A stretch of DNA of 19,402 nucleotides from Oscillibacter sp. CAG:241. GTDB lineage: Bacteria; Bacillota; Clostridia; Oscillospirales; Oscillospiraceae. The notes beneath the pieces are model-generated. The model was not told the DNA's origin. It saw only the letters and a list, made by a program, of their open reading frames with translations, and searched no databases. Both the position numbers and the translations under genes were made by a program. The DNA lies in assembly GCA_000435975.1 (NCBI GenBank), contig FR884122.1, forward strand, positions 1-19,402. Direction: 5' to 3'. Position 1 is the first letter of the stretch. Every line of letters starts with the position of its first letter. Shown here in pieces: positions 12,539 to 19,402 of this stretch.

Positions 12539-14995
12539 ATGACAGCTATCAAACGGTGCTGCGCACTGGCCCTGGCGGTTCTGATGATCCTGACCGCCCT
12601 GCCGGTGACAGCCTTCGCCGAGACGGCTGCGCACGAGACCAACGCCTCTCTCCACGAGACGACGTTGGATGGTATCGCCAACGATATCACCCGCCAGGTC
12701 CTGCGCAGCAGCCAGAAGGACGGCGAAAGAATCCAGATGGAAAACACCGCCAAGCTCGACGACAGCGATGAAGTCGAGATCATCGTGGTGGTAAACGACT
12801 CCGTGGCCGACCCCGATTCCCGGGCCCAGGTCAACGCCCTGCTGCGCACGCAGAAGAGCGCCCTGTCCCAGATCGAACGCGCCCTTGACACCAAGGTGGA
12901 GCCCCAGCGGCAGTACACCACCCTGCTCAACGGCTTCTCTGCCACGGTGACCTATGGCCAGTACAAGGCCATCCGCCGGCTGGACTGCGTCCAGTCCGCC
13001 TTCATTTCCCCCACGTTTGAGCTGCTGCCTGACACCGCCAACAGCAACAAGATGATCGGCGGCGGCAGCTATAACACCACCGGCTTTACCGGCGAGGGAA
13101 TGCTGGTGGCCATTCTGGATACCGGCGTGGACATGGGCCACGAGGTGTTCAAGGCCGCGCCCAAGAGCCCCTCCCTGACCCAGGAAAAGCTCCGGACCCT
13201 GCTGGAGACCTATGATTTCCAGGTGGAGAGCATCATCAAGGGCATCAGCGTGTCCAACCTGTACTACAGCGCCAAGATTCCTTTCCAGTTCGACTACGGC
13301 GACAAGGATAAGGACGGCAATCCCGGCGAAAAGGGCAGCCACGGCACCCATGTGGCCTCCACCGCCGCCGGTAATGTGGGCGTCAACGATGCCGTCATGG
13401 GCGTGGCGCCCCAGGCCCAGATCATCAACATGAACGTGTTCAAGAGCAGCGGCGGCGCGTCCTATTCCGATATTCTGGCCGCCCTGGAGGACTGCATCCT
13501 GCTGGGCGTGGACGTGGCCAACCTGAGCCTGGGCTCCGACTGCGGCTACATCGACTATGACAGCGAGGATGCCTTCACCAAGAGCCTGCTGGACGTGTTC
13601 GAGCGCACCGGCGAGAGCGGCGTGTCCCTGGCTGTGGCCGCCGGCAACGCCTATAACGCCGCCTATGGCGACGCCTTCGGCGGCAAGGCCCTGGCCTCCA
13701 ACCCCGATTACGGCCTGGTCAGCGAGCCCTCTACCTATGGCGAGTCCCTGTCCGTGGCCGCCGTGTCCAACGGCGTGGTCAACAGCCCCTATGTCACCGT
13801 GGGCGGCAAGAACCTGGCCTATCAGGACAGCGCCACCATCAGCGACGACGAGAATGCCAAGCCCTTCCGCAGCCTGTCCTCCCGGGGCTCCCTGGAGTAT
13901 GTGGTGGTGCCCAACTACGGCGCCGAGGCCGACTATGAGGGCCTGGATGTTCAGGGCAAGATCGCCCTGGTCCAGCGGGGCGGCGGTATGTACTACGAGC
14001 AGAAGGAGCGCGCCGCCGCCAACGCCGGCGCCATCGGTATGCTGGTGTACAACAACGTCCCCGGCATGCTGTATATGTCCATCACCGACTGGAAGATCCC
14101 CTGCGCGTTTGTCTCCCAGGCTGCCGGCGAATACATGAAGCAGCAGCAGACCAAGACCCTGTCCGTGGCCGCCGCCGACGCCCTGGTGGAGTCTCCCACC
14201 TACGGTATGGCCGATTTCTCCAGCTGGGGCGCCACCACCGAGCTGACCCTAAAGCCGGAGCTCACCGCCCCCGGCGCGGGCATCTATGCCGCCGTGCCCG
14301 GCGGCTATGAGAGCATGGACGGCACCTCCATGGCTTCCCCCCATGTGGCGGGCGGCATGGCCATCGTCCAGCAGGCCCTGAAGGCTCGCGATGCCTCTAT
14401 GTCCGGCGCGGACCGCAAGCACATGACCGATACCCTGCTCATGAGCACCGCCCATGTGATCTATGACAACGACGGCGTGCCCTATTCTCCCCGCAAGCAG
14501 GGCGCCGGCCTGATGAGCATCAACGACGCCGTGAATACCCGGGGTTATCTGTCCGTGGCGGGCATGGAGCGTCCCAAGCTGGAGCTGAAGGACGATCCCG
14601 CTATGAAGGGCGTGTATACCATGACCTTCACCGTTCACAACACCGGCAGTGACACCCTGTATTACGACGTGACCCCCATCGTCCTGACGGACACCACCGA
14701 GAGCTACGTCAACGGCAATCAGCAGGAGTTCTCCACCATCAGCGGAAGCTCCCGGCTGCTGCCCCACACCTTCACCACCAACTGCGAGAATAACCGCGTG
14801 TCCGTGGCTCCCGGCAAGACCGCCGATGTCACCGTCACCGTCACCGTCACAGACGAGGGCCGGCCGATGCTGGCCCACCGTCACAGACGAGGGCCGGACG
14901 ATGCTGGCCCAGTTCCCCAACGGCGGCTATGTGGAGGGCTTCGTGACCCTGACCCAGGTGGCCGCAGACGGCAGCAGCCTCACGGATCCCATTGA
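12539..14995 (+). CDS. Secreted subtilisin-like (S8) serine protease, frameshift-truncated form
   Basis: 818-residue in-frame product. Signal peptide about 1-27 (KR, hydrophobic core, AFA|ET cleavage). An I9-type propeptide follows at about 80-165 (EVEIIVVVNDS, YTTLLNGFSATVTYGQ). The peptidase S8 domain has a complete triad: D194 (AILDTGVD), H268 (GSHGTHVAS) and S597 (DGTSMASPHVAGG), plus oxyanion Asn N370 (AVAAGNAYN). A PA domain (about 450-545) is inserted between Asn and Ser, as in lactocepin/C5a peptidase. An Fn3-like domain begins near 680. From about residue 780 the sequence degrades into an Arg/Pro-rich tail (RHRRGPDDAGPVPQRR) because of a 34-bp tandem duplication, and stops at 14995. 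The catalytic part is intact, so a short secreted protease without C-terminal modules could still be made. The start ATG has AGGAGG 6 nt upstream; the frame is open further up but without a ribosome binding site. Confidence 0.9.
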   Translation: MTAIKRCCALALAVLMILTALPVTAFAETAAHETNASLHETTLDGIANDITRQVLRSSQKDGERIQMENTAKLDDSDEVEIIVVVNDSVADPDSRAQVNALLRTQKSALSQIERALDTKVEPQRQYTTLLNGFSATVTYGQYKAIRRLDCVQSAFISPTFELLPDTANSNKMIGGGSYNTTGFTGEGMLVAILDTGVDMGHEVFKAAPKSPSLTQEKLRTLLETYDFQVESIIKGISVSNLYYSAKIPFQFDYGDKDKDGNPGEKGSHGTHVASTAAGNVGVNDAVMGVAPQAQIINMNVFKSSGGASYSDILAALEDCILLGVDVANLSLGSDCGYIDYDSEDAFTKSLLDVFERTGESGVSLAVAAGNAYNAAYGDAFGGKALASNPDYGLVSEPSTYGESLSVAAVSNGVVNSPYVTVGGKNLAYQDSATISDDENAKPFRSLSSRGSLEYVVVPNYGAEADYEGLDVQGKIALVQRGGGMYYEQKERAAANAGAIGMLVYNNVPGMLYMSITDWKIPCAFVSQAAGEYMKQQQTKTLSVAAADALVESPTYGMADFSSWGATTELTLKPELTAPGAGIYAAVPGGYESMDGTSMASPHVAGGMAIVQQALKARDASMSGADRKHMTDTLLMSTAHVIYDNDGVPYSPRKQGAGLMSINDAVNTRGYLSVAGMERPKLELKDDPAMKGVYTMTFTVHNTGSDTLYYDVTPIVLTDTTESYVNGNQQEFSTISGSSRLLPHTFTTNCENNRVSVAPGKTADVTVTVTVTDEGRPMLAHRHRRGPDDAGPVPQRRLCGGLRDPDPGGRRRQQPHGSH
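14828..14850 (+). repeat. GTCACC hexanucleotide tandem repeat
   Basis: Three perfect GTCACC units (14828-14845) followed by GTCAC encode alternating Val-Thr in the Fn3-like domain. The tract runs straight into the first copy of the 34-bp duplication. Hexamer changes keep frame; they would only lengthen or shorten the Val-Thr run. Confidence 0.85.
14843..14910 (+). repeat. 34-bp tandem duplication causing the frameshift
   Basis: Copy 1 (14843-14876) and copy 2 (14877-14910) are identical except for C14864 versus A14898. Because 34 is not a multiple of three, the second copy shifts the reading frame by +1. Both copies begin ACCGTCACAGACGAGG and end GATGCTGGCCC. Read with a single copy, the protein runs VTVTDEGRxMLAQFPNGGY straight into the downstream open frame, which is strong evidence that one copy is the ancestral state. 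Confidence 0.95.
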
Positions 14996-15875
14996 TCTGG
15001 GCGTGCCCTTCCTGGCCTTCTACGGCGACTGGACCAAGGCCCCCATCATGGACTCCACCGATTACTGGGAGACTCTGGACGGCTCCGCCAGCCAGGCCCA
15101 GGCCTATATGAACACCGCCTTCTCCTCCTCCAGCGAGAACACGGTGGACACCTACCTGGGTGACAACAACTACACCAGCGTGCCGTATCTGGCAGACCGC
15201 AACGCCATCTCTCCCAACAACGATGACTTTATGGACAGCCTCACCGGCATCTACACCGGTCTGCTGCGCAATACCAAGAGCCTGAAATACACCATCACCG
15301 GCGCCAACGGCCAGGTGTACTACAGCAAGGACTGCGAGTATGTGGGCAAGTCCATCTACAGCTATGACTATTACCGCATCGTGCCCGCCGGCGTAGACGC
15401 CGATTACACCGGTATCGAGCCCTGGTACGGCACCGACGCCCACAACGCCAAGCTGCCCAACAACACCAAGGCCACCGTGACCATCGAGGCTACCCTGCCC
15501 TATGGCGACGGCGTGGGGACCAACCAGAAGAGCTCCTGGTCCTTCCCCATCACCATCGACACCGAGGAGCCCCACGCCGACAACCTGAAGGTCACCGAGT
15601 CCGAGGGTCGGTATTACCTGAACCTGGACGTGTCCGATAACCAGTATGTGGCGGCCGTGGTGTTCTACAACGTGGCCAATACCCAGATGCTGTACGGCAT
15701 GCAGGGCTTCGGCGAGCTGCAGCCCGGCGTCACCAGCCATGTCAGCGAGTATGACATCACCGGCTTCGGCGAGACCTTCGGCATGATCGTCCATGACTAC
15801 GCCGGCAACTCCAAGGTGTATACCGTCCGCGCTCCCGGCAACCCCGACGATCACGGCACCATCACGCCCACCAAC

Positions 15876-18713
15876 ATCCTCTGGACCGAGAACTTCAACG
15901 AGAAGTGGCTCCCCGACGACTGGAGCGTCCAGAGCAAGGGCGGCTCTCTGAACACCTGGTATCGCGACGAGGACTACATGGCCGCCGTGGATCATGACGA
16001 TGACAACCAGCAGGACGAGTGGCTGATCTCCCGCACCACCGATATCAGCGGCGTGGATACCGATGTCCACATGGTGTTTGACTTCTACACCACCTATTGG
16101 TACACCGTGGAGTATAAGCACTGCAACCTCCAGGTCATGGCCTCCGGCGACGGCGGCGCCACCTGGCAGGAGATCTGGAACCTGCAGCGGGATTCCGGCC
16201 TGTTCACCGCCTGGACCAAGACCCAGGCCAAGGTCAACATTCCCGAGAGCCTGCAAAACAGCAAGGACCTGCGCTTCGCCTTTGTCTACACCGGCAAGGG
16301 CGGCTCCGACCTGTCGCTGGACAACGTTCAGCTGTACGCCGAGGAGCGGGACAACTATGTGGCCGTCACCGCCTCCGCCGGTGAGGGCGGCGCCATTGAC
16401 CCCGTCGGTCAGACCCTGGTGAAGAAGGGCACCAGCAAAACCTTCACCGTTACCCCCGCCCAGGGCTATGAGATTGCCAACGTCACCGTGGACGGCACGG
16501 ATCTGGGCCCCATCAGCTACTATACCTTCCAGCGGGTGGGCGTGGACCACACCATCTCCGCCACCTTCCAGAAGGCCCAGCCGTCCGGCGACGTGGCCAT
16601 TTTCAACAACGATTTCAACGCCGACGACTTCCCCGGCCAGGGCTGGACCACCCAGAACACCAACCGCGGCGGCAAGTATTTCAACTGGCACCAGGGCCGC
16701 AACACCATCATGTCCACGGGCGCCGAGGACAAGCAGGCCATGGTGGACCCCGACGAGTATGACGAGGATGAGTACACCGGCGGCGACAAGCAGGACGAGC
16801 TGCTGATCTCCCCGGTGGTGGATCTCACCGGCAAGGCCGCCACCCTGTCCTTTGACTATGGCTTTGCCCGCTCCGCCCTGTACAGCGGCAAGATGACCTT
16901 CACCGCCGAGGCCAGCACCGACGGCGGCAAGACCTGGACCGTCATCTGGAACGCCAAGGACGTGCCCCAGGGCTCCGGCTATGTCCAGACGGGCCTGGCG
17001 GAGCTTGCCGTGCCCGAGGCATACCAGACCTCCGGCGTCCAGTTCGCCTTCCGCTATTACAAGACCGCCTATACCGGCTCCGGCCAGGTGATGGTGGATA
17101 ACGCCAAGCTCACCGCCCCCGGCGGCAGCAGCGACACCGTGACCCTGACCACCACCGCCTCCGACGGCGGTACCGTGGCCCCCGCCGGTCAGACCACCTA
17201 TGTCTCCGGCCAGGCCGTGGACGTTACCTTCACCCCGGACCAGGGCTATCAGCTGGCCTCCGTGAAGGTCAACGGCCGCACCGCCTCCGTTACAGGCAAT
17301 GTCCTGACCCTGACCATGGACCAGAGCTACGCCGTTTCCGCCGTATTTGAGAAGATCCCCGATGTCCCCACCGTGATGTTCGAGAACGACTTCGAGTCCG
17401 TCACCGGCGACAGCTTCCCCTTCCACGGCTGGACCCTGAAGGGCGTCAACCCCAACGGCTACACCTGGAAGCAGGATACCTATTACAACTGGAAGAGCCT
17501 GGGCAACGACACCAAGCACGCCTATATTTCCGACGACTGGCACGGCGGCCCGCAGGACGAGTGGCTGATCTCCCCGTCCGTGAACCTGTCCGGCACCCGG
17601 GATGGCGTTCTGTATTTCGACTATGCCTACGGCGTTTACGGCATCAAGAACAAGACCTTCACCGCCACCGTGGAGGCCTCCACCGACGGCGGCCAGACCT
17701 GGACCCCCATCTGGAACTTCCAGGACAGCTACACCGGCCAGGAGACCAGCGGCTATGCCCTGGCGGGCAGCGCTGAGGTCAAGGTTCCCGCCCAGTATGC
17801 GGTGGACGGCGTCCAGTTCGCCTTCCGCTATGTGAACACCACCCACGACACCGCCCCCCTGGCGGTGGATAACGTGAAGCTGATGGCGGTGGAGGACGGC
17901 CCCGTGGCCCAGAAGTACACCATCACCGCCACCGCCGGTGAGGGCGGTTCCATCACCCCCGCCGGTGAGGTGTCCGTGAAGGAGGGCGCGTCCCAGACCT
18001 TCACCATCACCGCCTCCGAGGGCTATGCCATTGCCGACGTGCTGGTGGACGGCCAGAGCGTGGGCGCGGTGGACAGCTACACCTTCGAGAATGTCACCGC
18101 CAACCACACCATCGCCGCCCTGTTCACCAAGACGGCCTCCGACGTGCAGTTCGACAACGACTTCGAGTCCGAGAACTTCCCCGGCCACGGCTGGACCGTG
18201 AAGGGCACCCGTACCGACAGCCCCTATACCTGGTACAAGGGCACCAATACCAAGCTCAATTCCACCAAGCAGGCCCGCATCGACATGGATTACTATGAAG
18301 ATACCTGGGGCGACTGGAGCGTGGGAGGCATCCGCAAGCCCCTGCTGCCTATGGCCGGCGGCAGCGACAAGCTGCAGGATGAGTACCTCATCTCCCCGGT
18401 GGTGGACCTGACCGGCAAGACGCCTACGCTGAACTTTGATTACCTGCTGTTCAAGTATGTCATCGGCCGTTACTGCTCCGTGACCGTGGAGGCCACCACC
18501 GACGGCGGCCGGACCTGGACCACCATCTGGAACGCCGCCGATCTGGGCGAAATTTCCGGCTATTGGTACAACGGCACGGCCCATGTTGCCGTTCCCGCCG
18601 CCTTCTGCACGGACAATGCCCAGTTCGCCTTCCACTTCTATAAGAAGGCCAACCAGGTCTATGAGTATACCGACGCCATGTTCGCCATCGACAACGTGAC
18701 CATGACCTACGGC
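15876..18713 (+). repeat. Four adhesin-type (A) modules alternating with three InlB-B-like (B) modules
   Basis: A modules: A1 15876-16349, A2 16593-17117, A3 17373-17888, A4 18144-18713, each about 160-190 residues. Each shows in order: ENFN/NDFN/NDFES near the start, a GW or DW motif, QDEWLIS or QDE[LY]LISP, [ST]xDGGxTWxxIWN, [VL][QR]FAF[RVH], and a closing [LVI]DN[VA]xL. This pattern fits the cleaved-adhesin/choice-of-anchor-J beta-sandwich class known from gingipains. B modules: B1 16356-16574, B2 17136-17354, B3 17913-18131, each about 73 residues with GGxIxPxGxxxVxxG, [QE]GYxxxxVxVxG and a closing SAxF or AALF, typical of the divergent InlB B-repeat class. The assignment is by pattern only. 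They probably mediate binding to host, food or surface glycans or proteins. Confidence 0.75.
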
Positions 18714-18971
18714 GCCACCGATCCCTGCGCCGATGGTCATACCCTCACCGCGGTACCTGAGGTGCCCGCCACCTGCGAAACCGCCGGTACCAAGGCGTAT
18801 TGGGAGTGCTCCGTCTGCCGGAAGCTGTTCAGCGACGCCGACGGCAAGAACGAGACCACCCTGGAGGCTCTGACCATCCCTGCCACCGGCCACGCCTGGG
18901 GCCAGCCTGTCTGGACCTGGACCGGAACGGAGTCCGCCTCCGCCGCGTTCACCTGCGGCAATGATGGGTCC

Positions 18972-19067
18972 CATACCCAGACGCTGACCGCTGCGGTGAC
19001 CAGCCAGGTGACCACCGAGCCCGGCTGCGAGAGCACCGGCGTCCGGACGTACACCGCCACGGTGACC
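18972..19067 (+). repeat. 96-bp direct repeat, copy 1
   Basis: Matches 19200-19295 at 94 of 96 bases (differences at 19040 and 19061 relative to copy 2). Offset 228 bp, a multiple of three, so recombination between copies would delete or add one 76-residue unit in frame. Confidence 0.9.
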
Positions 19068-19199
19068 TTCGAAGGCCAGACCTACACGGATACCAAGACT
19101 GAGACGCTGCCCGCCGCTGGCCATGTCTGGGGCCAGCCCGTGTGGCAGTGGACCGGCTTCGCTGCCCAGGCTGTCTTTGCCTGCGCCCGTGACGCTGGC

Positions 19200-19295
19200 C
19201 ATACCCAGACGCTGACCGCTGCGGTGACCAGCCAGGTGACCACCGAGCCCGGCTGCGAGAGCACCGGTGTCCGGACGTACACCGCCACCGTGACC
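19200..19295 (+). repeat. 96-bp direct repeat, copy 2
   Basis: Partner of the copy at 18972-19067. Begins CATACCCAGACGCTGACC and ends in GTGACC; flanking sequence of the same units is much less conserved at DNA level, suggesting recent gene conversion or duplication limited to this block. Confidence 0.9.
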
Positions 19296-19402
19296 CTGGA
19301 CGGCAAGAACTATACCGACACCCGCACCGAGACCCTGCCCTCCCTGGGCCACGATACCCAACTGGTGGGTGCCAAGCCCGCCACCTGCACCCAGGACGGC
19401 TA

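Larger units (their letters stand above)
14877..19402 (+). pseudogene. Out-of-frame 3' continuation of the S8 protease (adhesin-like C-terminal region, runs off window)
   Basis: The frame starting at 14877 is open with no stop for all 4,526 bases to the window edge (about 1,508 residues) and is only linked to the protease by skipping one duplication copy. It encodes the rest of the Fn3/C5a-peptidase-like region (14901-15860, with ISPNNDDFMDSLTG and SWSFPITIDTEEP), then alternating adhesin-type and InlB-B-like modules, then Cys-containing C-terminal repeats. It has no signal peptide or convincing start of its own; the ATG at 14901 has only a weak GAGGG upstream. Codon use is the same as in the protease part, and the lack of stops argues that the frameshift is recent or reversible. 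The anchoring end of the protein is outside the window. Labelled pseudogene only because it is out of frame as sequenced. Confidence 0.85.
18720..19402 (+). repeat. C-terminal surface repeats of the S8 protease
   Basis: After A4 comes a Cys-containing unit (DPCADGHTLTAVPEVPATC, later YWECSVCRKLFSDADGK) of a type common in clostridial surface proteins. Then follow two 76-77-residue units starting GHAWGQPVW (18888) and GHVWGQPVW (19119), each containing HTQTLTAAVTSQVTTEPGC and ending TETLPxxGH. A third GH unit starts at 19347 and is cut by the window end. More repeats and an anchor are expected further on. Confidence 0.8.

Noticed and set aside
14901..14903. Internal ATG as a start for a separate C-terminal protein
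   Set aside because: Only a weak GAGGG precedes it, and the product would lack a signal peptide although its modules are of the secreted type.
14840..14995. Programmed ribosomal frameshifting as the way to join the two protease frames
   Set aside because: No slippery heptamer with a following pseudoknot is evident, and the 34-bp duplication fully explains the shift; removing one copy gives a perfect join.
14847..19361. A 1,504-codon open frame on the minus strand opposite the protease C-terminal region
   Set aside because: It has low-complexity Gly/His/Val-rich content, no ribosome binding site and no recognisable domain, and mirrors the GC-biased codons of the plus-strand modules, which show clear repeated motifs.
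15876..19402. A CRISPR array or DNA-level repeat cluster in the protease 3' region
   Set aside because: The periodicity is at protein-module level (about 160-260 residues) with diverged DNA; only the 96-bp pair is near-identical at DNA level.
1..19402. Mobile element, prophage, or defence system
   Set aside because: No transposase, integrase, phage, toxin-antitoxin, restriction or CRISPR genes are visible; the sirtuin here is a single-domain deacylase beside an ArsC-like gene, not part of a recognisable Sir2 defence cassette.

Overview
The window reads as chromosomal DNA from a GC-rich, low-GC-phylum (Firmicutes/Bacillota) bacterium, most likely a gut-type clostridial lineage such as Oscillospiraceae. 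This is an inference from several features: the 138-residue Firmicutes-type S12, an L7Ae-like gene at the head of the str operon, strong AAGGAGG ribosome binding sites, a Firmicutes-type CarD, a YtrA-type GntR/ABC cassette, and a giant secreted subtilase with clostridial surface repeats.

Layout. 1-149 (minus): two tandem leucine tRNAs, the second cut by the window edge, with a consensus promoter. 282-1376: a sirtuin (minus) divergent from a small ArsC/Spx-like thioredoxin-fold protein (plus) that carries Ser where the family normally has its Cys. 1502-6529: the str operon (L7Ae-like, rpsL, rpsG, fusA, tuf). It has a consensus promoter, a leader hairpin, an rpsL-rpsG intercistronic hairpin, a probable separate tuf promoter and a strong final terminator. 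EF-Tu carries a 16-residue insertion in its G domain. 6701-7319 (minus): a CarD-family RNA polymerase-binding regulator with its own terminator. 7337-9115 (plus): a promoter driving an mscS / GlsB-YeaQ-like / gamma-carbonic-anhydrase operon, which reads as an envelope-stress and CO2/bicarbonate set. 8980-9232: a convergent intergenic region packed with five hairpins. 9233-12282 (minus): an autoregulated GntR (YtrA-type) / ABC ATPase / ABC permease operon with overlapping genes. 12450-19402 (plus): a very large secreted S8 protease that runs off the right edge.

The most notable object is the S8 protease. A 34-bp near-perfect tandem duplication at 14843-14910 throws the gene out of frame. The in-frame product stops at 14995 (818 aa: signal peptide, propeptide, complete catalytic triad, PA insert, start of the Fn3-like domain). 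The +1 frame then stays open without a stop for the remaining 4.5 kb and encodes the missing C-terminal part: the rest of the Fn3-like region, four gingipain-type cleaved-adhesin/choice-of-anchor-J-like modules alternating with three InlB-B-like modules, and near-identical C-terminal repeats. Loss of one repeat copy would restore a protein of more than 2,270 aa. This suggests either a reversible (phase-variable) on/off switch between a short secreted protease and a long adhesive one, a recent mutation, or an assembly error.

No mobile element, CRISPR array, phage or recognisable defence system is visible.
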